Positions 1 to 7,397 of a stretch of DNA of 41,794 nt are shown piece by piece; positions within the stretch are counted from its first letter, which is position 1, and each line of letters begins with the position of its first letter. The DNA is from Gammaproteobacteria bacterium. Lineage in GTDB: Bacteria > Pseudomonadota > Gammaproteobacteria > Enterobacterales > Alteromonadaceae. The translations under genes and the position numbers were made by a program. The stretch is from NCBI GenBank assembly GCA_002401725.1, contig NVTW01000007.1, positions 46,093 through 87,886 of the forward strand. Direction: 5' to 3'. Below the pieces are notes generated by a model that was not told the origin of the DNA, did no database searches, and saw only the letters and a program-made list of their open reading frames with translations.

Positions 1-1
1 G

Positions 2-301
2 ATGGATATTGCGCTTAACGACGTTTCAGCAATTAAGTTATCGCCAGCCTTATTAGCACTTGATGAACAAGGTAATATTGGCGTTAAGTCGGTAGTAAAC
101 GGTAAAGTAGTTTTTACGCCAATAAATATTGTCAAAACGCAGCCTGATGGGATTTGGCTGACAGGTTTTGGTGACAGTGCCGATATTATTGTGCTTGGTC
201 AAGGTTTTGTTCGTGATGGTGATCCTGTTGAAGCGATCAACACTGATACTATTGGCAAAGTAAACACTAAAGCTCAGCGTAAATCAGGGTTGGGTGAATA
301 A
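2..301 (+). CDS. RND efflux periplasmic adaptor subunit, C-terminal fragment
   Basis: Only the last ~99 residues are inside the window; the gene begins upstream, so the first ATG of the ORF is probably internal. The fragment reads as the beta-barrel and membrane-proximal end of a membrane-fusion (HlyD/AcrA-type) adaptor, with alternating strand-like segments and a phrase (GIWLTGFGDSADIIVLGQGF) resembling the usual adaptor 'v..GL..Gd.VV..G...v..G..v' ending. It stops two bases before the RND permease, so the two are almost certainly co-transcribed as an adaptor-pump pair. In such systems the adaptor bridges the inner-membrane pump and an outer-membrane channel. The identification rests mainly on this coupling plus the weak motif; substrate is unknown. 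Confidence 0.75.
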   Translation: MDIALNDVSAIKLSPALLALDEQGNIGVKSVVNGKVVFTPINIVKTQPDGIWLTGFGDSADIIVLGQGFVRDGDPVEAINTDTIGKVNTKAQRKSGLGE

Positions 302-303
302 AT

Positions 304-3300
304 ATGTTAGCACTGATTGATGCTGCTTTAACCCGAACTCGTTCGGTGTTGATGATTTTTGTACTGTTACTTATTTCAGGCGCTATTACTTACGCCAATA
401 TTGCTAAAGAAGCTAACCCTGATATAACCATTCCGATTATTTATGTTTCGATGATCCATGACGGTATTTCACCTGAAGATGCGGAACGTATGTTAGTGCG
501 GCCGATGGAAAAAGAATTAAAATCTATCGCGGGTATAAAAGAAATGCGCGCCAGTGCTGGCGAAGGTCATGCATCGGTAACATTAGAGTTTGTTGCTGGG
601 CTCGATCCTAAAAAAGCGCTCTCTGATGTGCGTGATAAAGTTACCCTAGCCAAAGCTAAACTTCCGTCAGAAACAGAAGAGCCAGAAGTACATGAAGTTA
701 CCATGGCAAACCAAAATCCAGCCATTACCGTTATTTTGTCAGGGCCGGTGAGTGAACGTGGCTTATTAACCATTGCTCGTACGCTTAAAGATAAAATAGA
801 AGGCATGCATCAAGTGCTGGAAGTTGATATTGGCGGCGATCGCGAAGACATGGTTGAAATTTTGGTTGACCCGTTACTGATGGAAAGTTATGGCCTTAAT
901 CAAGGTGATATTTATAATTTAGTTGAACGTAATAACCGCTTAGTACCGGCAGGTACTTTAGATACCGGCAAAGGACGTTTTGCCATAAAAGTACCCTCGG
1001 TTTTTGAAACCATTCAAGACTTATTAGACTTGCCGATTAAAGTAGATGGTGAACGCGTGATCACCTTTGCTGATGTATCGACTGTGCGCCGTGCTTATAA
1101 AGATCCAACCACTTTTGCACGTTTAAATGGCGAGCGCTCTATCTCATTAGAAGTAAAAAAACGTTCCGGTGAAAACATTATTGAAACCGTTAATCAAGTT
1201 AAAGCACTGGTTAACGAAGCAAAACTAAAATGGCCAAATCAAATATTAATTGACTATGTTGGCGATCAATCTAAAAACGTAAAAGAAACCCTTTCAGATT
1301 TACAAAACAATGTTTTATCTGCCATTTTAATGGTGGTTATTGTCATTATTGCCGCACTGGGTTCGCGTTCTGCAATGTTAGTGGGCTTTGCCATTCCAGG
1401 GGCATTTTTAACCGGAATATTAGCAATTGCTTTAGCGGGCTTAACGGTCAATATTGTTGTGCTTTTTGGTTTGATCATGGCGGTGGGAATGCTGGTTGAT
1501 GGGGCAATAGTTGTCACCGAATTTGCTGATCGTGAAATGACTGAAGGTGTAGATAAAAAAAGTGCTTATGCGCGAGCAGCAAGGCGTATGGCATGGCCAA
1601 TTATTTCATCAACAGCCACAACATTAGCGGCGTTTGCACCCTTAATGTTTTGGCCAGGAATGATGGGTGAGTTTATGAAATACTTACCCTTTACTTTAAT
1701 CGCCGTATTGTCTGCTTCTTTAGTGATGGCGTTGGTGTTTGTACCGGTATTGGGCGGTTTATTTGGTAAACCTAGAGCTATTAGTAAAAAAGAGCGGCAA
1801 CAAATTGAACAAGCTGAAAGTGGTGATTTAAGCAAACTTACCGGATTTACTGGTAAATATGTGCGTTTGTTAATGCGTGCAATTAATCATCCCTGGAAAA
1901 TTTTAGCCGGCACTATTGCGGGTGCCATAATAGTGATGTTTTTGTATGCAAATTCTGGTTTAGGAACGATATTTTTCCCTAAAGTTGAACCACCCAGTGC
2001 CTCGATGATAGTACGTTCTCCTGGTGATTTATCGGTGCGTGAAAAAGACACTATTATGCGTCAAATTGAACAACGTATTTTACCGATGAAAGAAATAGAA
2101 AGTTTATATACCTTAGCAGGTGGGCGCGATCAATTAGGTACGTTTCAAGTGAACTTTGTTAATTGGCAATATCGTCGTCCTGCCGATGATATTATTGCTG
2201 AAATTCATCAACGTACCAATGATATTGTTGGTGTAGAAATTGAAGTAAGAAAAAATGAAGGTGGACCACAAGGCGGCAAGGCGTTAAAAGTAGAATTAAG
2301 TTCGCGCTATCCACAATTATTACAAAGCAGCTTAAAAAAATTGAAAACCGCTTTAGTTAATAATGGTAATTTTACTAACATTAACGACACTGGAGCGAAG
2401 CCGGGCATTGAATGGCAGCTTAAAATAAATCGTAAATTGGCTGCTACTTATGGGGCTGATGCCGCGTTAGTTGGATCGTCAGTTCAAATGATCACTAATG
2501 GATTGAAATTAGGTGAATATCGCCCTGACGATGTTGATGACGAACTTGATATTCGTGTGCGTTTTCCTGAGGAAAAGCGTGATATAAATCGTTTAGACTC
2601 TTTGCGGGTTAAAACTAAATCAGGCTTAGTGCCAGTGAGTAGTTTTGTTACCCGTAAAGCGGCGAATAAAGTTGATACCATTACCCGCGTAGACGGTAAA
2701 AGAGTGGTGAAGCTAGCGGCTGATTTAATTCCAGGTGCGCAACTTTATAACGAATTACCTAAACTTAAAAAACAATTGGCGAGTTTAAATATTGATCCGC
2801 GAGTACACATTGAAATTAAAGGACAGAATCAAGATCAACAAGAATCGCAACAGTTTTTAGTCAAAGCATTCGGTATTGCTCTATTTGTTATGGCGATTAT
2901 TTTAGTGACGCAATTCAATAGTTTTTACCAAGCATTTTTAATCTTAAGTGCAGTAATATTCTCTACTGTGGGGGTGTTTTTAGCGCTGATGATAGTGCAA
3001 CGACCTTTTGGCATTGTCATGGGTGGTATTGGTGTGATCTCACTTGCGGGGATCGTCGTTAATAATAATATTGTGCTGATAGATACTTATAATGTGTTAA
3101 GAAAAGAAGGCTATAGTGTGGTCGACGCTGTGTTACGCACCGGTGCCCAACGTTTACGTCCGGTAATGTTAACCACAATAACCACCATATTGGGCTTAAT
3201 GCCGATGGTACTACAAGTTAATCTAGACTTTATTAATCGCACCGTTGTTTTTGGTGCACCGTCTACACAATGGTGGGCGCAACTTGCTACAGCTGTCGCT

Positions 3301-3432
3301 GGCGGTTTAGCGTTTGCTACCGTGCTAACACTAGTATTAACGCCGTGTTTATTAGTGTTACGTGATAAGCGTAAAGAGCGCAAAAGTAAACTTGAAGCGG
3401 TAAATTCAGTAAGAATTAAGTCAGTAGCTTAA
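304..3432 (+). CDS. RND-family efflux permease (HAE1-like inner-membrane pump)
   Basis: A 1042-residue protein of normal RND length. It has an N-terminal membrane helix, a large periplasmic loop, a helix block around residues 335-480, a second large loop and a final helix block around 855-1020. It would export drugs or other amphiphiles using the proton gradient. TM4 reads MLVDGAIVVTEF (Asp399-Gly400) where AcrB has Asp-Asp. TM10 reads GIVVNNNIVLID (Asn920) where AcrB has the relay Lys940. The TM11 'RLRPVMLTT' arginine motif is kept. This D-G/N pattern suggests a particular RND subclade, not a broken gene, since the frame is intact. It starts 2 bp after the adaptor and ends in a strong terminator. 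Substrate cannot be read from sequence. Confidence 0.93.
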   Translation: MLALIDAALTRTRSVLMIFVLLLISGAITYANIAKEANPDITIPIIYVSMIHDGISPEDAERMLVRPMEKELKSIAGIKEMRASAGEGHASVTLEFVAGLDPKKALSDVRDKVTLAKAKLPSETEEPEVHEVTMANQNPAITVILSGPVSERGLLTIARTLKDKIEGMHQVLEVDIGGDREDMVEILVDPLLMESYGLNQGDIYNLVERNNRLVPAGTLDTGKGRFAIKVPSVFETIQDLLDLPIKVDGERVITFADVSTVRRAYKDPTTFARLNGERSISLEVKKRSGENIIETVNQVKALVNEAKLKWPNQILIDYVGDQSKNVKETLSDLQNNVLSAILMVVIVIIAALGSRSAMLVGFAIPGAFLTGILAIALAGLTVNIVVLFGLIMAVGMLVDGAIVVTEFADREMTEGVDKKSAYARAARRMAWPIISSTATTLAAFAPLMFWPGMMGEFMKYLPFTLIAVLSASLVMALVFVPVLGGLFGKPRAISKKERQQIEQAESGDLSKLTGFTGKYVRLLMRAINHPWKILAGTIAGAIIVMFLYANSGLGTIFFPKVEPPSASMIVRSPGDLSVREKDTIMRQIEQRILPMKEIESLYTLAGGRDQLGTFQVNFVNWQYRRPADDIIAEIHQRTNDIVGVEIEVRKNEGGPQGGKALKVELSSRYPQLLQSSLKKLKTALVNNGNFTNINDTGAKPGIEWQLKINRKLAATYGADAALVGSSVQMITNGLKLGEYRPDDVDDELDIRVRFPEEKRDINRLDSLRVKTKSGLVPVSSFVTRKAANKVDTITRVDGKRVVKLAADLIPGAQLYNELPKLKKQLASLNIDPRVHIEIKGQNQDQQESQQFLVKAFGIALFVMAIILVTQFNSFYQAFLILSAVIFSTVGVFLALMIVQRPFGIVMGGIGVISLAGIVVNNNIVLIDTYNVLRKEGYSVVDAVLRTGAQRLRPVMLTTITTILGLMPMVLQVNLDFINRTVVFGAPSTQWWAQLATAVAGGLAFATVLTLVLTPCLLVLRDKRKERKSKLEAVNSVRIKSVA

Positions 3433-3446
3433 AAATATTTAATTAA

Positions 3447-3480
3447 GGCTCTTTGATTTAGGTTAAAGAGCCTTTTTTTT
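3447..3480 (+). terminator. Rho-independent terminator of the RND operon
   Basis: Perfect 8-bp stem GGCTCTTT/AAAGAGCC with a 10-nt loop, followed by eight T. It lies 15 bp after the permease stop and separates this operon from the M28 peptidase gene. Confidence 0.93.
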
Positions 3481-3568
3481 ACGGCGAATATGGTTGAATG
3501 TATTTACGCTAAGCGTGATACTAATGAAGTATTTCTGTTAATAATAATTACAAAATTAAGGTTGATTT

Positions 3569-4975
3569 ATGCGTTTACTTTCTCGCAATTTTCTTGTTGC
3601 AATAATAACAATAAGTAGCTTTTCGCTGAATACTGTATTGGCAAAAACACTCAATGATGAACAATTAAAAACCATTGAACAGCTAAAACAAGCAACATTA
3701 CATTCAGATCTTTCTTATCAAATTTTAGAATCTTTAACCACTGAAGTGGGTAATCGCCGTTTAGGTACTCAAGGTGACAAAAAAGCAATCAAGTGGGCGG
3801 TTGCTAAAATGAAAGCGCTAGGTTTTGATAAGGTCTGGACCGAAGAAGTGGAGTCGCCACAATGGTTACGTGGCGATATTGAAGCACAAATTATCACCCC
3901 CTATACTCACGACATGGCAGCGATAGGTTTAGGTGGCACCGTTGGTACGCCTCAAAACGGTATTAAAGCACTAGTAGTTGAATTTAAAACCTTAGCTGAT
4001 TTAAAAGCCGCTAAAAAAGGTAGTTTAAAAGGTAAAATAGCCTTTGTGTCTTATCGTATGAAAGCAGCCATTGATGGTAGTGGTTATGGTCCAGCGGTGG
4101 CAACGCGCGGTAGTGGTGCCTCAATTGCCGCTGAAAAAGGAGCTGTTGCTTTGATTATGCGCTCTGTTGGTACCGATAATAACCGTATCGCTCATACTGG
4201 CATGATGCGTTACAAAAAAGATATCAAAAAAATTCCTGCTGCGGCGTTATCAAATCCTGATGCCGATGTATTAGTTAATACCTTAAAACGTGGTAAACCA
4301 GTAGCGTTTTATTTAAAAATAACCGCACAACATAATGCCAATAAAATGATCAAATCAGCCAGTGTTATTGGCGAAATAACCGGCAGTGAAATGCCTGATG
4401 AAATAGTTGCATTAGGGGCTCACCTTGATAGTTGGGATGTTGGCACTGGCGCGATGGATGACGGTATGGGTATTGGCATTGTTTTGGCAACCGCTGCGCA
4501 AATAGCTAAATTACCACAACGTCCAAAGCGTACTATTCGCGTTATTTTATATGCCGGTGAAGAAGTGGGTTTTTACGGTACACGTAAATATATGGAATTA
4601 CATAAAAATGAAGTTGCCAAGCACGTTATTGGTGCTGAGTGGGATTTTGGTTTAGGAAAAATTTATCAAATTAAAGCGGGTGTTGGTGCGCGTTCATTGA
4701 ACAGTATTCACGATTTAGCGCAAATATTAACGCCATTAGGTGTGGCAATGTCAGATAAAAATGATGCGATTGCGCAATCTGATATGAGCTTATTAAGCAA
4801 AGCGGGAATGCCCAGCGTGAGTTTTGCTGCTAATGGTATGCGTTATTTTGACTATCACCATACTGCTAACGATACCTTAGATAAAATCAACCCTGACGAT
4901 TATAAACAAAACACCGCAGTTTATACGGTATTCGCTTATTTTGCCGCGCAAGCCAATGTGGATTTTAGGCAGTAA
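3569..4975 (+). CDS. Secreted M28-family zinc peptidase with PA domain
   Basis: 468 residues with a Sec signal peptide (hydrophobic core followed by NTVLA|K, cleavage near residue 25). A protease-associated domain seems to lie around residues 125-265, before the catalytic core, as in carboxypeptidase Q-like M28 enzymes. Expected metal/catalytic residues are visible: His285 (AHLDSWD), Asp297-Asp298 (MDDGMG), Glu331-Glu332 (AGEEVGF) and a C-terminal His pair at 430-431 (YHHTANDT). The usual later 'ESD' ligand motif appears as AEWDFG. The protein should cleave amino acids or dipeptides from peptides in the periplasm or outside the cell. The start has an AAGG-type ribosome site. Transcribed alone after the RND terminator. 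Confidence 0.9.
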   Translation: MRLLSRNFLVAIITISSFSLNTVLAKTLNDEQLKTIEQLKQATLHSDLSYQILESLTTEVGNRRLGTQGDKKAIKWAVAKMKALGFDKVWTEEVESPQWLRGDIEAQIITPYTHDMAAIGLGGTVGTPQNGIKALVVEFKTLADLKAAKKGSLKGKIAFVSYRMKAAIDGSGYGPAVATRGSGASIAAEKGAVALIMRSVGTDNNRIAHTGMMRYKKDIKKIPAAALSNPDADVLVNTLKRGKPVAFYLKITAQHNANKMIKSASVIGEITGSEMPDEIVALGAHLDSWDVGTGAMDDGMGIGIVLATAAQIAKLPQRPKRTIRVILYAGEEVGFYGTRKYMELHKNEVAKHVIGAEWDFGLGKIYQIKAGVGARSLNSIHDLAQILTPLGVAMSDKNDAIAQSDMSLLSKAGMPSVSFAANGMRYFDYHHTANDTLDKINPDDYKQNTAVYTVFAYFAAQANVDFRQ

Positions 4976-5024
4976 TATTGACAAAGCATGGAGCATGTTG
5001 TTTTGGATCTTTGTAAAAAGATAT

Positions 5025-5060
5025 GAGATCTCCGATTAAAAGACCTCGAAGATGACGGTT
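5025..5060. repeat. Degenerate half-copy of a REP-like palindrome
   Basis: The stretch with core ATTAAAAGACCTCGAAGATG can fold as a hairpin (TCTCCGA/TCGAAGA arms, one mismatch, TTAAAAGACC loop). Its reverse complement closely matches the left half of the two-hairpin element at 11510-11565, including the trailing GATGACGG. It lies between the M28 peptidase and the solute-binding protein gene. Confidence 0.6.
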
Positions 5061-5227
5061 AAAATGAATATCTGAGTTATCTGCACAAGTATTCCAACCC
5101 ATGTGCGGTAAACGTAAGTTTTAATTCAAGGCAATTAAATAAAAAATAACAGGTTATTGGTTTCTATAAGCTGTTTTTATTGATCATCTGTCTATTCAAG
5201 GCTATAACAAAGCAATAGAGTTTAGTT

Positions 5228-6715
5228 TTGGAACAATTTATCAAATACAATAGCGTTAAAATTGTCTTACTTACAATGTTCTTTGTTCATTGCCAAGTTT
5301 TTGCCCAAGCGCAAATTACCGTTGGTGCAGAGCAACGGATTGATTTTACTTCTGCCGATGGTAAAGGGGTTTATTTTGAGTTATTAAAAAAGATTTATCC
5401 CGATAAACATATCAACTTTAAAATTCAATCATTAAATCAATCAATTGAAGATTTCCAGCAACAAAAACTAGATATTATAGTCGGTGTTGATAAATATGAA
5501 TTAACCAATGCTTTGTTTCCGCAATGGTATTTAGATACTGAATATCCAGTGCTGGCCTTTTATCAAAAACAGTACACCACAATCAATTACCAATCTGATT
5601 TGATTAACCTTAAACCATCGTGGCCCGATTGGTATAAATTTACTAAATTTATACCAAGTAAAAAAAATCCTCTAGTGGTTACTTCGTTACAAGCAGGCTT
5701 TCAAGCATTAGCACAACAAAAAGCAGATGTGTTTATCGAGTACGCTCATAATTTACCTGCTAATGTTGGTGATAAGATAGCATCGGTAGAAATTTTACCA
5801 TCACAACATATTTATGTGGCATTTCAGCATAATCAATTTGGTCGTAAATTAGCACAACGCTTTGATCAGCAAATGGAAAGTCTACGTAAAAAAGGAGAAT
5901 TATCTAAACTTTTTGGTCGAGAATATCAACACTCTGAATTAGCTAATTATATAACCAATAAAAAGAAAATGGTTATTTATACCAATTCAGTGAGCTTACT
6001 TAATAATGTACCTACGCAAAATAAAGCCGACGAAGGACAATCGTTACGTTTTATTTTTAATTTGCTCAATGGTTATCAAATAACATTTAAATCGTTTAAA
6101 AATATTGATCAAATGTACCAGCATAAAAATCAAATTAATGCTTGTTTTACTGATTTAATTAAAACACCGAAGCGAGATAAATTATTCGTCGCTAGCAAAG
6201 CCTTGTCTTTATTTTTAGGCTTTAAATTATACAGTGAACAGCCTTTAACCATAAAAGAACCAATCGATTTAGCGTTATTATTGAAAAGTGATCATCAATA
6301 TAGGTTGGGAACCGTAAGTGGTCGCAGTTATGGTCGATATTTAGATGATTTACTTAATACAGTAAGTGATGATCAATTACTGCAAAGCCCCGTGGATATT
6401 AAAACCTTATTTAAACAGTTCAATAAAAAGCGTTTTAATTTATTAATAGAATACCCACCGTTAAAAGCGATAAATTGGGAACAACAAAAAAAATCTCTAT
6501 ATAGTTATCAAATAAAGGGCGCAGAAAAGTTTATTTTAGGGCATGTTATGTGTGCCAAATCACCGCTAGGGGTAAAATTCAACAAAGATTTTAATTTGAT
6601 ATTAGAAAAATTTTATCACACCAGTTATTTCTTTAACGCCCAATATCAACGGGTATTGCCTGAAAATAAAACTAAATTTATTCAATATTTTAATGAGATT
6701 TTTTACCCGCATTAA
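5228..6715 (+). CDS. Periplasmic protein with two solute-binding (SBP family 3-like) domains
   Basis: 495 residues starting at TTG, with a good signal peptide (MEQFIKYN..., hydrophobic core, cleavage near VFAQA). Residues ~29-235 look like a family-3 type substrate-binding domain: ITVGAEQRI opening, GVYFELLKKI, and DIIVGVD. A second, weaker domain of the same kind seems to begin at about 245 (KKMVIYTNSVSLL) and runs to the end. No membrane helix, kinase, GGDEF or lytic domain follows, and no ABC permease or ATPase gene is adjacent, so it may be an orphan sensor or scavenging protein. Ligand unknown. The TTG start is preferred because the next Met lies inside the signal peptide. It ends just before an inverted repeat and the zur gene. 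Confidence 0.7.
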   Translation: MEQFIKYNSVKIVLLTMFFVHCQVFAQAQITVGAEQRIDFTSADGKGVYFELLKKIYPDKHINFKIQSLNQSIEDFQQQKLDIIVGVDKYELTNALFPQWYLDTEYPVLAFYQKQYTTINYQSDLINLKPSWPDWYKFTKFIPSKKNPLVVTSLQAGFQALAQQKADVFIEYAHNLPANVGDKIASVEILPSQHIYVAFQHNQFGRKLAQRFDQQMESLRKKGELSKLFGREYQHSELANYITNKKKMVIYTNSVSLLNNVPTQNKADEGQSLRFIFNLLNGYQITFKSFKNIDQMYQHKNQINACFTDLIKTPKRDKLFVASKALSLFLGFKLYSEQPLTIKEPIDLALLLKSDHQYRLGTVSGRSYGRYLDDLLNTVSDDQLLQSPVDIKTLFKQFNKKRFNLLIEYPPLKAINWEQQKKSLYSYQIKGAEKFILGHVMCAKSPLGVKFNKDFNLILEKFYHTSYFFNAQYQRVLPENKTKFIQYFNEIFYPH

Positions 6716-6719
6716 ATCT

Positions 6720-6754
6720 GGTTAGTGTTAATTTTCTTCTATGTTACACTAACC
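6720..6754. promoter_or_regulatory. 9-bp inverted repeat upstream of zur
   Basis: Perfect arms GGTTAGTGT and ACACTAACC separated by 17 bases, lying in the short gap between the solute-binding protein stop and the zur start. No T-run follows, so it is a poor intrinsic terminator. It may be an operator or attenuating hairpin. A separate TGTTATA (6767-6773) resembles one half of a gammaproteobacterial Zur box and also fits an extended -10; both readings are tentative. Confidence 0.4.
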
Positions 6755-6787
6755 ATCATTATCTCTTGTTATATATTCTTATTATCC

Positions 6788-7222
6788 ATGTCTGCACAAA
6801 AACTACTTAACCAAGCTCAACAAGTTTGCTCAAAACGCGGCGTTCGCTTTACTCCTTTGAGAGAGCATGTATTCGTGTTGTTGGCGAATCAGCAAGGTGC
6901 TGTGGGAGCATACGAATTATTAGATCAATTAAAAAAATCTGATGCTAGCGCAAAGCCGGCCACTATTTATCGTGCTTTAGATTTTTTAAGTAAACAGGGT
7001 TTTGTCCATAAAATTGAATCAATTAATGCGTTTGTGATGTGTCACCACTTTGGTGAGTGTAATCATCCAGTACAATTATTAATCTGCGATCAATGTGGTT
7101 ATGTTGAAGAAAGCCAATCGAATGATTTAGAAAACACCATTCAAGCTATGGCAAAAGTTAGTGGTTTTCAAATAACTCATCAAATTGTTGAAGCACATGG
7201 TTGTTGTGCAAACTGCCAATAA
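6788..7222 (+). CDS. zur: Zur-type Fur-family zinc uptake repressor
   Basis: 144 residues from the ATG at 6788 (MSAQKLLNQ). The ORF-track start at 6725 would add a hydrophobic MLIFFYVTL extension read from the intergenic region and is rejected. The N-terminal winged helix is recognisable (RGVRFTPLREHVFVLL, ...AKPATIYRALDFL), and the dimer/metal half has CHHFGECNHPVQLLICDQCG. Structural zinc would be held by ICDQC and the terminal CCANC. The HH..CNHPVQ.LICD pattern fits Zur better than Fur. It represses zinc import genes when zinc is plentiful. No zinc transporter is adjacent. No clear Shine-Dalgarno is seen before the ATG. Confidence 0.85.
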   Translation: MSAQKLLNQAQQVCSKRGVRFTPLREHVFVLLANQQGAVGAYELLDQLKKSDASAKPATIYRALDFLSKQGFVHKIESINAFVMCHHFGECNHPVQLLICDQCGYVEESQSNDLENTIQAMAKVSGFQITHQIVEAHGCCANCQ

Positions 7223-7397
7223 AGACCTCTTTTTTATGTAAACTGCACTCAAGGTTACCGTGATTAGCCGTAAAATACCGACCATTAATCGCTTGTTCAT
7301 TAACCCTGTTGAACAAAATATGCTATAAACTGCGTTCGCGGAATCCTCTATAAACAATAAATTCGCGCCATTTACTAACTCAAATTTCAGGAATACT

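Noticed and set aside
3111-3383. Antisense ORF inside the RND permease
   Set aside because: A shadow frame of a well-supported gene; no ribosome site or family resemblance. The same applies to the other overlapping antisense ORFs in the track.
6725-6787. Hydrophobic N-terminal extension of Zur in the ORF track
   Set aside because: It reads through the inverted repeat and putative promoter; the Zur family start matches the ATG at 6788.
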